Shown here piece by piece: positions 7,924-17,022 of a DNA stretch of 64,000 nt (positions are counted from its first letter, which is position 1; every line of letters begins with the position of its first letter). The translations under genes and the position numbers were made by a program. A model generated the notes under the pieces. That model was given only the letters and a program-made list of their open reading frames with translations, made no database searches and was not told where the DNA came from. This DNA comes from CBDFLS01 sp965249185. GTDB lineage: Bacteria > Chloroflexota > Dehalococcoidia > Lucifugimonadales > Australimonadaceae. The stretch is from NCBI GenBank assembly GCA_965249185.1, contig CBDFLS010000002.1:2062479-2126478 (forward strand), in the 5' to 3' direction.

Positions 7924-8922
7924 CTAGAGGGCTGAGCGCGCGCCGCCGTGGCCGCGGATGCGCTGCCGAAGAAACCGGCGGATGGACTCGCCGGAGGGAT
8001 CCAGCAGGAGCGGGCTCAGGAGAAAGGCGACGGTGGCCGGGATGCCGATGACGACGGCCAGGGGCCGCGTCTCCGACTGATAGGTGATCATCGCCAGGGC
8101 CACCAGGGCAGGAGCGGAGAGCAACACCAGGAACATGCGCCAGGAGCGGTGCCCAATCTTCATGTAGAGGGCCGTGGTGGCGGCCACTGCCAGGAAGAGG
8201 ACGGCGGACTGCGAGTCGGTGGCCAAAGCGCGGGCCTTGTCTGGGATCAGCACGCCGCCGTGCCAGTGCAGCAGGAAGAGCCAGGCGGTGAAGAAGGGGA
8301 TGGGCAGCACCGCCAGGGAGACCAGCAGCCAGTCGTGGCGGACGGCCCTTCGGGCGACCCGCAGGATGAGGACGAACGAGACTGGAATGTAGAGGGCGAT
8401 GCCTAGATAGAGCGGGACGCCCAGTGGGAGCGGGTGGCCGGTGACCCACATCCAGGCGCCGTAGCCGATAGCCGCCGTGGCCAGCGCCCAGGTGAGCGCG
8501 GGGACAGCCAGTGCGTAGCCAAGCCACGGGTAGGTCCACTGGGGCGAGCCTCTGCGCCAGGCGAGGACGGCGATAAGCGTGGCGCCCGTGGCAGCGACCA
8601 CCACCCAGAACAGGTCGGTCCACAGGTGGAAGGCGAAAATACCGGCCAGCGCCAGGTGCGGCACCACCGCCAGCAGGATGTCGCGCCAGGAGCCGGGAGC
8701 GTGCACGGAGTAGAAGGTTTTGGCCAGCCCGCGGGGGTCGCCCGTGGCCGTAAAGACCTGTGCCATGGCTGCGTCGCCGGACAGTCCCTGGTCCTGAAGC
8801 TCCGAGGAGCGCTCCTCCATGTGGGCCCGCACCTCGTCCACCACCTCGCGGCGCTTTTCGGGGTCTATGCGGAGCCCCTGTCCAAGGGAGCTCAGATAGC
8901 TCTGAATGTCTGTCGGACGCAT
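7924..8922 (-). CDS. HAAS/permease-prefix domain membrane protein
   Basis: A 332-residue protein. Residues about 1-70 form the helical domain found directly downstream of PadR regulators (HAAS or permease-prefix type, with EEVRAHMEE-like and GDPRGLAKTF stretches). About seven hydrophobic segments follow between residues 78 and 305. Start ATG 8922 has GAGAGG upstream and lies 7 bp after the padR stop. In known cases the PadR protein represses such a membrane gene. The function is unknown. Confidence 0.75.
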   Translation of the reverse strand: MRPTDIQSYLSSLGQGLRIDPEKRREVVDEVRAHMEERSSELQDQGLSGDAAMAQVFTATGDPRGLAKTFYSVHAPGSWRDILLAVVPHLALAGIFAFHLWTDLFWVVVAATGATLIAVLAWRRGSPQWTYPWLGYALAVPALTWALATAAIGYGAWMWVTGHPLPLGVPLYLGIALYIPVSFVLILRVARRAVRHDWLLVSLAVLPIPFFTAWLFLLHWHGGVLIPDKARALATDSQSAVLFLAVAATTALYMKIGHRSWRMFLVLLSAPALVALAMITYQSETRPLAVVIGIPATVAFLLSPLLLDPSGESIRRFLRQRIRGHGGARSAL

Positions 8923-8929
8923 GGGCTTT

Positions 8930-9259
8930 CTACCTCTCGGGCGCGACCACGAGGTTCACCGCCTTGGAGAACTGGCCCCACTCCGTGGACTTGTGCCGGA
9001 GCTCCGCCAACCCCTTCTCGGTGATGGAGTAGTAGCGGCGCTGCTGGCCGGTGAGCGAGGAGGCCCAGACGCCCCGGACGAGTCCGGCGCGCTCCAGGCG
9101 GTGGAGGGCTGGATAGAGGGTGCCCTCTTTGAACTGGAAGTACCCGCTGCTGCGCTGCTCGATCTCCCTGGCGAGCTGATAGCCGTACATGGGCTCGCGC
9201 TCAACCAGCGCCAGCAGCAATGTCTCCGTATTGCCTTTCAGGAGCTCTCGTTGGTACAC
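8930..9259 (-). CDS. PadR family transcriptional regulator
   Basis: A 109-residue winged-helix regulator with the family signatures PMYGYQLAREIE (about 23-34), GTLYPALHRLERAGL (about 46-60) and GQQRRYYSITEKG (about 70-82). Small PadR proteins bind as dimers and usually repress their own operon with the downstream membrane protein, which fits the next two genes. The gene opens the operon and is divergent from the DUF167 gene. Confidence 0.9.
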   Translation of the reverse strand: MYQRELLKGNTETLLLALVEREPMYGYQLAREIEQRSSGYFQFKEGTLYPALHRLERAGLVRGVWASSLTGQQRRYYSITEKGLAELRHKSTEWGQFSKAVNLVVAPER

Positions 9260-9450
9260 GAGGCCCTCTCCCTTCCGCCGCCTCTCGCGGCCATATTATG
9301 TGCGCCGCCGAACGCTTCGTCAATCGAGCTGGCGGGCTTTGCCGGGCCATTCGACCGTCCGGAGGAGGTTGATCATCAGCGAAACCTCGAATACGAAGAC
9401 TATACTGAACGTAACGAACGACCCGCCGGACTGTCAGGGGCAGGGCAGCC

Positions 9451-9744
9451 ATGGATGGAGCAGGGGAACAGGGCTCGTGCCGGCTGGAGCTCGTGGTCCA
9501 GCCGAGGGCGGGCAGGGAAGAGGTGACGTGGAGCGCCGGTGGCCCGCTGCGGGTGCGCGTGGCGGCCGCACCAGAGCGGGGGAAGGCCAACGCCGCCGTG
9601 GTCGCCGCGCTGGCGTCTCGGTTGGACGTGCCACGGCGGGAGGTGCGGATCGTCGGCGGTCAGCGTTCGCGCCGGAAGGTGGTGGAGCTTCCGCTGCCGT
9701 TCGCCGAGGTCGTGAGGCGGCTGGAGAGCCCTCCAGCGCCCTGA
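9451..9744 (+). CDS. DUF167 (YggU) family protein
   Basis: A 97-residue small alpha/beta protein with the family signature RVRVAAAPERGKANAAVVAAL (about residues 33-53) followed by VRIVGGQRSRRKVVEL. Function is unknown, though widely conserved and often near yggT and proC, as here. The true start may be ATG 9451 with GCAGGGGCAGGGCAGCC upstream; the first 10 residues are not conserved in the family. Confidence 0.8.
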   Translation: MDGAGEQGSCRLELVVQPRAGREEVTWSAGGPLRVRVAAAPERGKANAAVVAALASRLDVPRREVRIVGGQRSRRKVVELPLPFAEVVRRLESPPAP

Positions 9745-9773
9745 GCGAGCGGAAGGAAAGGACACCCGCTCCG

Positions 9774-9826
9774 TCATTCTGAGCGGAGCGAAGAATCCCG
9801 AGGGCTGAGCAGAGCGAAGAATCCCG
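9774..9826. repeat. Small interspersed repeat, two adjacent units
   Basis: GAGCGGAGCGAAGAATCCCG is followed by a near-identical unit, GAGCAGAGCGAAGAATCCCG. Such CATTCTGAGC...GAAGAATC elements are scattered in many Chloroflexota genomes. No coding potential is seen. Confidence 0.6.
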
Positions 9827-9846
9827 CGGGGCTGGGCGGCGGTCCG

Positions 9847-10101
9847 CTAGGTCGCAAGGATGAAGCGTTGAAGAACAATGAGGACGATGATGGCCACCAT
9901 GGGGGTGATATCGATCATGCCCATGGTGGGGATAACGCGCCGTAAGGGACGCATGAGCGGGTCGGTGAGCATGGCGAGGGCGCGGTCCAGGCGCATGATG
10001 AATTCGTTGCGCATTCCCGCCACCAGCAGCCACGACAGGATCACCCGGGCGAAGATGGCGATCAGCATGATTTGGATAAGCGATAGGAGCAGTTCTTTCA
10101 A
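9847..10101 (-). CDS. YggT family membrane protein
   Basis: An 84-residue protein with two membrane segments (about 4-24 and 60-82) separated by the family loop with LTDPLMRPLRRVIP. YggT proteins are integral membrane proteins tied to osmotic shock or division-site functions. It starts 6 bp after the proC stop, and the yggT-proC pairing is common. Confidence 0.85.
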   Translation of the reverse strand: MKELLLSLIQIMLIAIFARVILSWLLVAGMRNEFIMRLDRALAMLTDPLMRPLRRVIPTMGMIDITPMVAIIVLIVLQRFILAT

Positions 10102-10107
10102 GGCGTG

Positions 10108-10914
10108 CTACGCCTCCTTTCCCAGCGACTTGGCCTTTTCGTAGGCCGTCGCCACGGCGTCCATGATGCTGGCGCGGAAGCCACCCCTCCGCAGGGCCAG
10201 GAGCCCTTCGGCGGTGGTGCCGCCCGGAGAGGTGACCATCTCCCGCAGTTGTCCTAACTGCTCGCCCGTCTCTTTGGCCAGCAGCGCGCTCCCCAGCACC
10301 GTCTCCACCACCAGGGTCCGAGCCATCTCGTGGGGGATCCCCACGTGGACGGCCGACTCAATCAACGACTCCATGAAGCTGTAGGTGTAGGCGGGGCCGC
10401 TGCCGGAGACGGCGGTGGCCATGTCCAGGTACGCCTCGTCCTCCACGTAGAGCTGCCGGCCCAAGGCTTCGAGCAGCGCCGCCGCCGCCTCCCTGGCGGG
10501 GCCGTCCACCCGGGCGGTGGCGGTCCAGACGGAGATGCCGGCGCCGATCCGCGCGGGCGTGTTGGGCATGACGCGGATGACCCGCTGGTGGCCAAGGCCC
10601 GTGGCGAGGGTGGCGATGGTGGCCCCCGCCACGATTGAGAGGGCGGTCTGGTCCTCGGCAAGCCGGCCCCGGAGGTCGGCGAGCACATCCCCCAGGTGCT
10701 GGGGCTTCACCGACAGCACCACCAGGCCGGCGCCATCGAGGGCCGGCGGGTTGTCCGGCGTAACGTTCACGCCGTACCGCTCGGCCAGCTCCTGGCGGCG
10801 CGATGCCACCGGCTCGGCCACGGTGACCTGGCCGGGCTCGGCGATGCCCTGGGCGATGGCGCGGCTAATCATGGCCTCGGCCATGACACCGCCGCCGATG
10901 AAGGCGGTGCGCAT
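10108..10914 (-). CDS. proC: Pyrroline-5-carboxylate reductase
   Basis: A 268-residue enzyme for the last step of proline synthesis (P5C + NAD(P)H to proline). The Rossmann motif FIGGGVMAEAM is at 5-15, VMPNTPARIGAGIS lies mid-protein, and the P5CR signature (TVLGSALLAKETG ... LREMVTSPGGTTAEGL) is near the C-terminus. Length is typical. ATG 10914 was chosen because it begins directly at the Rossmann strand; the frame extends upstream without family similarity. Confidence 0.92.
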   Translation of the reverse strand: MRTAFIGGGVMAEAMISRAIAQGIAEPGQVTVAEPVASRRQELAERYGVNVTPDNPPALDGAGLVVLSVKPQHLGDVLADLRGRLAEDQTALSIVAGATIATLATGLGHQRVIRVMPNTPARIGAGISVWTATARVDGPAREAAAALLEALGRQLYVEDEAYLDMATAVSGSGPAYTYSFMESLIESAVHVGIPHEMARTLVVETVLGSALLAKETGEQLGQLREMVTSPGGTTAEGLLALRRGGFRASIMDAVATAYEKAKSLGKEA

Positions 10915-11097
10915 AGCATTTTCCGGTTTATTTGGGGTCGGCGTCTCCAGCGAGCCGGCGCGGGCGGCCCGGCGTGCTGGGCATGGGCTCAAGCGGGTCC
11001 AAGCCAGTATAGCAGCTATCCTAGAGGGAGGCGATGCGTTGGTTGGTCCGTTTTACTCCCTCCTCGCTGCCGCCCAACTCCGAAAAGAGACGGGCCC

Positions 11098-11126
11098 CGT
11101 ATATTCTACGGGGCCCGTTGGCCCAC
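11098..11126. terminator. Perfect 11-bp hairpin
   Basis: ACGGGCCCCGT (11098-11108) pairs with ACGGGGCCCGT (11116-11126) across a 7-nt AT-rich loop. It lies between the divergent starts of proC and the convergent end of the 11204-11650 gene, and may end that minus-strand transcript. Confidence 0.45.
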
Positions 11127-11203
11127 ACCCGTGGCGCGTCGAGAGGGGCCGAGGAGGAGGGAAACCCGGAACTGTTCAATAAGGTCGTTCCGGGCAACCC
11201 TCG

Positions 11204-11650
11204 TCAGGCGGTGGCCACCCGCGTTTTCAGGGCTGGGGCTTGCTGGAGGTGGACGCGCCTCCAGAGCTCAAAGTCCAGCTCGCAGCCATCGGGCTGGACC
11301 TGCAGGATGGCCCGGTCCATCTTGATCAGGAAGCGGGCGCTCTTCAGGGGATCGCTCCGGCCCTCCTGTTGGAGTCTGAACTCCAGGTGTTTCAGGTTCC
11401 GCTCCACCTCCTGGCCGTCGATGGAGTCGCCCTCCAGGACTACGATGCCGTGGTGGGCCAGGGGCAGCGCCCAGGGCCCGCGGAACTCCATGTCCCGGGT
11501 GACGAGGGTTCGTTTAAGCGCGATGGCCCCGTTCAGGCCAACGGGCCCGGGGGCCCGCCACAGGTCCTCGGCGTGGACCACATCCAGTGTGTCGCCGGAG
11601 ACGCGGGGCATTCCCACATCCAGGAGCCATTGGAAACGGGTCTCGCTCAT
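11204..11650 (-). CDS. Conserved hypothetical protein
   Basis: A 148-residue soluble protein with no recognised family. It has an acidic N-terminal half (MSETRFQWLLDVGMP) and a basic, helical C-terminal end. ATG 11650 was preferred to the ATG 12 nt upstream because GGAGGTGCCC immediately precedes it. It is the gene downstream of nrdJ on the same strand, separated by 81 bp and a small hairpin. Confidence 0.6.
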   Translation of the reverse strand: MSETRFQWLLDVGMPRVSGDTLDVVHAEDLWRAPGPVGLNGAIALKRTLVTRDMEFRGPWALPLAHHGIVVLEGDSIDGQEVERNLKHLEFRLQQEGRSDPLKSARFLIKMDRAILQVQPDGCELDFELWRRVHLQQAPALKTRVATA

Positions 11651-11700
11651 GGGCACCTCCATGATAGCGGTCGCTTCTGACCTGCGCCTTCCTCTATGAA

Positions 11701-11723
11701 CGGGCCCACAACGAAGGGGCCCG
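11701..11723 (-). terminator. Small GC-rich hairpin after nrdJ
   Basis: CGGGCCC (11701-11707) pairs with GGGCCCG (11717-11723), 9-nt loop, just past the nrdJ stop. It is not followed by a T-run, so it may be a weak terminator or an attenuator. Confidence 0.35.
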
Positions 11724-11731
11724 CCATCTGT

Positions 11732-14002
11732 TCAGCCGCACTTGTTCCAACCGCAGGCGGGGCAGGAGATGCATCCCTCCTGCATCAGGGTGGGCCCGTT
11801 GCAGTCCGGGCACTTGCGCTGAGAGGCCAACAGCTCCGGGGTGTGGCCGTGGCCGTTTCCATTGCCGTTTCCATTGCCGGCCAACTCATGGGGGGCCGCG
11901 ATGGGGAGCGTGGCCTGGGCCGCGAAAGCCGCCCTCACGCGCCGCTCCTGCTCGGTGGAGCCCAGGGCGTGGGTGGCCATGGCCAGGGCCACGGCGTCGG
12001 GGGCCGACTTGACCAGCCGGCCCTGGTCCCACACCGGCTCGCTGGTGATGCCCCGGAGCTGCTCCACCAGCTCCACGGCGGGCACGCCTGAGCGAAGGGC
12101 CAGGGAGATGAGGCGGGAGATGGCCTCCAGGTACGCCTGGTCGGTGCTGCCCGCCTTGCCGACGGTGGTGAACACCTCGAAGGGCTTGCCGTCGGCGTCG
12201 AAGTTGATGGTGACGTAGGCGTTGCCGTGGGCGGTGCGGACGCGCTCGGTGATGCCACGGATGGCCTTGGGCCGCTCGCGAGGCACCCGGAGAGAGGAGG
12301 TCTGCCCCTGGACGGCGGCCTCCTCTTTACGCGAGCCGGGCACCTCCAGAACCTGGGTGGGCTTGCTGCCGTCCCGGTAGATGGTGATGCCGTTGCACTT
12401 GGTCTTGTGGGCCAGCAGATAAGCGTTCTCCACGTCGTCGCGGGAGGCGTTGCTGCGCATGTTGATGGTCTTGGAGACGGCCAGATCCGTGTGGGCCTGG
12501 AAGGCCGCCTGCATCCTGATATGGGCCTCGTAGGGTATCTCCATGGCCGTGGCGAAGAGCCGCTTCACATCGTCGGGAATGCCGTCCACTCCCTGGATGG
12601 AGCCGGTCTTGACCACCTGCTCCATGAGCTCCTCGCTCCAGAAGCCCCGCTCCCGGGCGATCTGCTCCAGGTGCGGGTTCACCTCCTGCAGGTGCTTGCC
12701 GTCCAGCACATTCTTGACGAAGGCCAGGGCGAAGACCGGCTCGACGCCCGAGGAGCAGCCGGCGATGGCGGAGATGCTGCCGGTGGGGGCGATGCAGGTG
12801 CGGGTGGCGTTGCGGATGGGCTCGCTGAGGCAGGCGGGGTAGGGGCCCCGCTCCGTGGCCAGCTCCACCGAGACCTCGCGGGCGGTGCGGTTGATGAGCC
12901 CCATGACCTGGTCGGCCAGCTCCAGGGCCTGCGGGTCCTCGTAGGGGATGCCCAGCATGATGAGGGCGTCGTGCCAGCCCATCACGCCCAGGCCGGTCTT
13001 GCGGGTGGCCTGCACCGCCCGGTTCACCTCCTCGGTGGGGAACTGGTTGACGGTGACCACGTTATCGAGGAATCGGGCGCAGACGCGTACCGTCTCCTCC
13101 AGCGCGTCGAAGTCGAAGCTGCTCTGGCCCGCCGTGGCGCCGGCCTGGACGAACTTGGCCAGGTTGATGGAGCCGAGGTTGCACGCCTCGTTGGCGAGCA
13201 GGGGCACCTCGCCGCAGGGGTTGGTGCTCTCCAGCCGGCCCAGGTGGGGCGTGGGGTTGCGGCGGTTGGCCTCGTCGATGAAGTAGAGGCCGGGGTCGCC
13301 GGTGCTCCATGCGCTGTCGACGATCTCCTTCCAGAGATGCCGGGCGGAGACGGCCTGGGTCTTCTCGCCGGTGGCGGGGTCCACCAGCTCCCAGTCCTCG
13401 TCGCGCTCCACGGCTTCCATGAAGGCATCGCTTATGGCCACGGAGACGTTGAAGTTCTGGGCGGTGACGTAGTCATCTTTCATGTGGATGAAGTCGAGGA
13501 CCTCCGGGTGGGACACGGAGAGGATGCCCATGTTGGCGCCGTGGCGCTTCCCCCCTTGGGTGATCATGTCGGAGAGGGAGGAGAGCATTTTGAGCACGGC
13601 CACGGAGCCGCAGGCCTTGCCGTGGGTGGTGGTGATGGAGCTGCCGCGGCTGCGCAGGCGGGAGAAGGAGTAGCCGATGCCACCGCCGAACTTCTGAATC
13701 ATGGCGGAGGTGGTGGCCGCCTGCATGATGGAGGCCATGGTGTCCTCGATGGGGATGACGAAGCAGGCGGAGAGGGTTCCCTGGCCCGTGCCGGCGTTGA
13801 ATAGGGTGGGGGAGTTGGGTAGGAAGCGGCAGTCGGCCATCATCTCGTAGAACCGCTCGGCCCACTGCTCCTGGTCCTGCTCCGGGGAGGCCACGGCGCG
13901 GGCCACCCGCTGAAAGAGGTCCGCGGGGGACTCGTTGTTCAGCAGGTAGCGGGTCTTGAGAACGGTCAGGGCGTTCTCGGTGAGGTTCGGAGTGGTAACC
14001 AT
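11732..14002 (-). CDS. nrdJ: Adenosylcobalamin-dependent ribonucleotide reductase (class II)
   Basis: A 756-residue class II enzyme, reducing ribonucleotides to deoxyribonucleotides with a B12-derived radical. Signatures: the substrate/radical region RFLPNSPTLFNAG, active-site NPCGE before LLANEACNLGSINL, and the APTGSISAIAGCSSGVEP loop. A TSCPD domain follows near residues 590-680, then a Gly/Asn/His-rich linker (NGNGNGNGHGH), and a C-terminal zinc ribbon (CPDCNGP...CPACGWNKC) that carries the re-reducing cysteines. It lies 142 bp downstream of nrdR, which is expected to repress it. No cobalamin riboswitch was recognised in that gap. Confidence 0.95.
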   Translation of the reverse strand: MVTTPNLTENALTVLKTRYLLNNESPADLFQRVARAVASPEQDQEQWAERFYEMMADCRFLPNSPTLFNAGTGQGTLSACFVIPIEDTMASIMQAATTSAMIQKFGGGIGYSFSRLRSRGSSITTTHGKACGSVAVLKMLSSLSDMITQGGKRHGANMGILSVSHPEVLDFIHMKDDYVTAQNFNVSVAISDAFMEAVERDEDWELVDPATGEKTQAVSARHLWKEIVDSAWSTGDPGLYFIDEANRRNPTPHLGRLESTNPCGEVPLLANEACNLGSINLAKFVQAGATAGQSSFDFDALEETVRVCARFLDNVVTVNQFPTEEVNRAVQATRKTGLGVMGWHDALIMLGIPYEDPQALELADQVMGLINRTAREVSVELATERGPYPACLSEPIRNATRTCIAPTGSISAIAGCSSGVEPVFALAFVKNVLDGKHLQEVNPHLEQIARERGFWSEELMEQVVKTGSIQGVDGIPDDVKRLFATAMEIPYEAHIRMQAAFQAHTDLAVSKTINMRSNASRDDVENAYLLAHKTKCNGITIYRDGSKPTQVLEVPGSRKEEAAVQGQTSSLRVPRERPKAIRGITERVRTAHGNAYVTINFDADGKPFEVFTTVGKAGSTDQAYLEAISRLISLALRSGVPAVELVEQLRGITSEPVWDQGRLVKSAPDAVALAMATHALGSTEQERRVRAAFAAQATLPIAAPHELAGNGNGNGNGHGHTPELLASQRKCPDCNGPTLMQEGCISCPACGWNKCG

Positions 14003-14144
14003 AATGGGCTCCTAAATGCGGCAAAGCATCGACGCGTGGGGATTCGGGTATGCTGCCGGCTCTCCGCTACAGTGCGGGTCGCGGGCGCATCTTTTCGGTC
14101 TTTTTGGTTATGTTTCGCTTCCCTCTCAGCTTGCGCGGGCCTCG

Positions 14145-14765
14145 TTAGCTCTTCGGCCCCGATTGCGCTCCATCCCGCTCCGGCAACTCCACCACCTTGC
14201 CGTGGAGGGTGGCGCGGGGCCGACGGCCCCGGCGTGGCTTTCGTTGCTGGCGGGCCGCCGCGTCCTCCGGCAGAAGGCTGAGCTGGGAGACCGCCGCCGT
14301 CTGCCGCTGGCTCTCCCGCATGGCTGTCTGGAGCGATTCGATCTCCCGACTGAACTCGTCCAAGTCGTCGAAGTCCCGGTAGACGCTGGCGTAGCGGATA
14401 TAGGCCACGCGGTCCAGCTCCTGGAGCCTGTTGATGACGATCTCGCCGATCATGACGGTGGTGACCTCGCCCCGGCCCAGGCCCAGGAGCCCGGCCTCGA
14501 TCTCGTCCACTACCTTCTCCAACGTCCCGGTGGGGAGTGCGCGCTTGGCGCAGGCCAACCGGATGCTGTTCAGCAGCTTGTCCCGGTTGAACTCCTCGCG
14601 GCGGTTGTCCCGCTTGGCCACGATGAGAGCGGAGCTCTGCACCCGCTCGTAGGTGGTGAAGCGGACACCGCACCGCAGGCACTCGCGGCGGCGGCGGATA
14701 CTCTCGCCGGAGTCGCGGGAGTCGGTGACGCGGGACTCGATATCGCCGCAGTAGGGGCATCGCAT
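14145..14765 (-). CDS. nrdR: Transcriptional repressor NrdR
   Basis: A 206-residue protein with the zinc ribbon MRCPYCG...RRRRECLRCG...FTTYER (residues 1-40) and the ATP-cone (about 49-139) that senses ATP/dATP. Family members are about 150 residues; this one has a roughly 55-residue extension that is helical, then Lys/Arg-rich. ATG 14765 starts right at the zinc ribbon. It is placed immediately upstream of nrdJ, its usual target. Confidence 0.93.
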   Translation of the reverse strand: MRCPYCGDIESRVTDSRDSGESIRRRRECLRCGVRFTTYERVQSSALIVAKRDNRREEFNRDKLLNSIRLACAKRALPTGTLEKVVDEIEAGLLGLGRGEVTTVMIGEIVINRLQELDRVAYIRYASVYRDFDDLDEFSREIESLQTAMRESQRQTAAVSQLSLLPEDAAARQQRKPRRGRRPRATLHGKVVELPERDGAQSGPKS

Positions 14766-14892
14766 GGTCGGCTCAGGTCTCCCGGCGCGGCGTTCTGGGG
14801 GATCGATGGGTGGTCTGGGGAGGATGGAGAGATAGGCCCCCAGACCACCCGCTATGGAACACCGAAACCGGTGTTCTGTCAATGAGTGGACG

Positions 14893-15052
14893 ACAATATG
14901 TTGTGTTTTAAGGTGCCGCTGCCACCAGATGAGGTGGCCACGATGAAGCGTGGCCTATTCTGCGCGGGCGGCGGAGGGATGTCAAGAGGTTTTAGCGCTA
15001 ATTCCCGCTATATGACGGGGGTTTCGCTGGCCAATCACATTATATAGTATGT
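14893..15052. promoter_or_regulatory. Candidate NrdR boxes upstream of nrdR
   Basis: Two AT-rich near-palindromes resemble the NrdR box consensus: ACAATATGTTGTGT (14893-14906) and ACATTATATAGTATGT (15037-15052). Their separation (about 140 bp) is larger than the usual tandem spacing, so the assignment is tentative. Confidence 0.35.
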
Positions 15053-15124
15053 AGCTGCGGTTTGCTACTAGACGCTGTGCGGAGTGCTCTCTTGGACTGC
15101 GGGAGCGCGGAGGGTGCCGCTGGG

Positions 15125-15265
15125 ATGCGAGGGTCGAGGAGACAGCGTAGGAGAAGAGGGCGGCGGCCGGCCCCTGGAGGGCATGGGCTGCCGCTGCTGA
15201 TTATCGTTATCCTGCTGGTGCTCGCGGCCGCCTTTACCCTGGCCCGGCTCCTGCCAGGGTCCTGA
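15125..15265 (+). CDS. Small basic single-pass membrane protein
   Basis: A 46-residue product with an Arg-rich N-terminus (SRRQRRRRGRR) and one strong membrane segment (LPLLIIVILLVLAAAFTLA) near the C-terminus, giving a clear positive-inside pattern. An upstream in-frame ATG at 15062 would add 21 unremarkable residues. No family was recognised. Isolated between nrdR and the palindrome cluster. Confidence 0.4.
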   Translation: MRGSRRQRRRRGRRPAPGGHGLPLLIIVILLVLAAAFTLARLLPGS

Positions 15266-15349
15266 GGTCCGTCCGTCATTGGAAGGAAGGGCGGAGCATC
15301 TCTCGCCGGCAGACGACAGACCTTTCCCTCTGCTCAAAGGCTGAGGGCT

Positions 15350-15735
15350 TAGGGTGACCCTTCGACAAGCTCAGGGTGAGCGGTTTCGGAGTCCCGCTCA
15401 TGGTGAGGTTCTCGAACCATGAGCGGGGCATCATCGGACAGGATGACATAACCGAAGAGCGTGGGGGCCGCTCCGCACGGAGCGGAGGGGGAGGTCTCCC
15501 CGGCACCTCCGTGTTGAGATGGGCTTTGGAGGCGCAGGCCGGGGGCAAAGACGAGCCCCGCGGAGTCCCGCGGGGCCCGGGAGCCTGCTCCCATGGCGCG
15601 GAGTGGAGAGAGCAGGGGATCGGGGAACGCTCGTCCGGGCGCTCCAGACGTGCCCCGACGCATCGGGGCATGAACGACACGCTATGTGGAGGAGGCCCGG
15701 GGCCCGTGCGGGAGGCATCGCACGGGACCCCGGGA
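15350..15735. repeat. Palindrome-rich intergenic repeat cluster
   Basis: This gene-free stretch holds several perfect or near-perfect hairpins: 15393-15404 with 15416-15427, 15556-15563 with 15568-15575, 15651-15658 with 15663-15670, and 15696-15710 with 15719-15734. It includes the widespread CTTCGACAAGCTCAGG element near 15360. The last hairpin lies 15 bp past the ftsZ stop and may act as its terminator. Confidence 0.6.
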
Positions 15736-15749
15736 AGGAACGGTTGTGG

Positions 15750-16970
15750 CTAGCCCCGTTTGTGAGCGTGGTGCTCGTCACGCAAGAACGGTGGCAGATC
15801 GAGCGTGCTCTCGTCACCGAGCGCCTTGCGGAGGATCTCCGAGATACTGTCATCGTCCTCTAAGGAGCCGCTCTCAATGCTGGGTAGACCCGTGGCGATG
15901 ATCGTCACGCGCACCTCGTCGTCCATCTTCAGGTCGGTGACCATGCCGAAGATGATGTTGGCCTCGGCGTCGACGGCGCGGCTGATGACGTCGGCGGCCT
16001 TCTGGACCTCCAGAAGGGTGAGGTCGTTGCCGCCGGTGATGTTGAAGAGCACGCCCCGCGCGCCCTCAATGCTCACGTCGAGCATGGGGCTGTTGATGGC
16101 GGCCTGGGCGGCATCCACCGCGCGGTTCTCCCCCCTGCCGGTGGCGATGGCCATCCAGGCGGGGCCGGCCCCGCTCATGATGGCCTTGATGTCGGCGAAG
16201 TCTAGGTTGATCTCGCCGGGGACGGTGACCAGCTCGGCGATGGCCTGCACCCCCTGGCGCAGCACATCGTCCGCCATCTTGAAGGCGTTCTCGGCCGTCA
16301 TGTTCTCGTCGCAGATGCTGGCGAGCCGGTCGTTGGGGATGACGATGACGGTGTCCACGTTGTCCTTCAACTGCTGGATGCCGTCCTCGGCCTGCTTGCT
16401 GCGCTTGCGGCCCTCGAAGTTGAAGGGCTTGGTGACGACGGCAATGGTGAGGGCGCCGGTCTCCTTGCCGATCTCGGCCACGACCGGCGCGGCGCCGGTG
16501 CCGGTGCCGCCGCCCATGCCGGCGGCGATGAAGATCATGTCGGAGCCGCGGACGGCCTCGTAGAGCTCCTCCCGCGACTCCTCGGCGGCCGCCCGGCCCA
16601 GCTCTGGGTTACCCCCGACTCCGAGGCCTCGGGTCAGCTTGTCGCCGATGCGAATCTTGACCGGTATCTCGGAGCGGAGCAGGTGCTGGGCGTCGGTGTT
16701 GACGGCCAGGTACTCCACACCCGGGATCCGCTCACGGAACATGCGGGAGACGGCGTTGCCGCCGCCGCCGCCCACCCCGATCACCTTCACCTGGGCGATT
16801 CCATCGCTCTCGAGTGGATAGCTGGTCTGATAGCTGTCTGTCATCTCTACTGTGCTCCTTTCAGGTTCTTCCTCATATGACTCTTGGCGCTCTTCTTCGG
16901 GCCCTGGCGTAAACGGCGCTGCGCCGTCCGCTGCGCCTGGGGCCTCTTCCTTCTCTTGCTCTTGGTTCAT
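15750..16970 (-). CDS. ftsZ: Cell division protein FtsZ
   Basis: A 406-residue tubulin-like GTPase forming the division ring. An acidic N-terminal extension (about 1-55) is followed by IGVGGGGGNAV, the tubulin signature GMGGGTGTGAAP (about 151-162), the NFEGRKR and NDRL stretches, the T7 catalytic loop (NLDFADIKAIM) and the C-terminal peptide LPPFLR that binds FtsA. The start could instead be ATG at residue 43 (position 16844), which has AAAGGAG upstream and removes the extension. It lies downstream of ftsA by 52 bp. Confidence 0.96.
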   Translation of the reverse strand: MNQEQEKEEAPGAADGAAPFTPGPEEERQESYEEEPERSTVEMTDSYQTSYPLESDGIAQVKVIGVGGGGGNAVSRMFRERIPGVEYLAVNTDAQHLLRSEIPVKIRIGDKLTRGLGVGGNPELGRAAAEESREELYEAVRGSDMIFIAAGMGGGTGTGAAPVVAEIGKETGALTIAVVTKPFNFEGRKRSKQAEDGIQQLKDNVDTVIVIPNDRLASICDENMTAENAFKMADDVLRQGVQAIAELVTVPGEINLDFADIKAIMSGAGPAWMAIATGRGENRAVDAAQAAINSPMLDVSIEGARGVLFNITGGNDLTLLEVQKAADVISRAVDAEANIIFGMVTDLKMDDEVRVTIIATGLPSIESGSLEDDDSISEILRKALGDESTLDLPPFLRDEHHAHKRG

Positions 16971-17022
16971 TGTTTCCGGCTCACCTCCATGGACGAGAGT
17001 TAACCAACGATGTTTCCCACGG

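Noticed and set aside
12227..13804. 525-codon plus-strand ORF opposite nrdJ
   Set aside because: Gly/Val/His-rich shadow of a well-identified ribonucleotide reductase.
14003..14144. Cobalamin riboswitch upstream of nrdJ
   Set aside because: The gap is only 142 bp and lacks a recognisable B12 box and peripheral helices.
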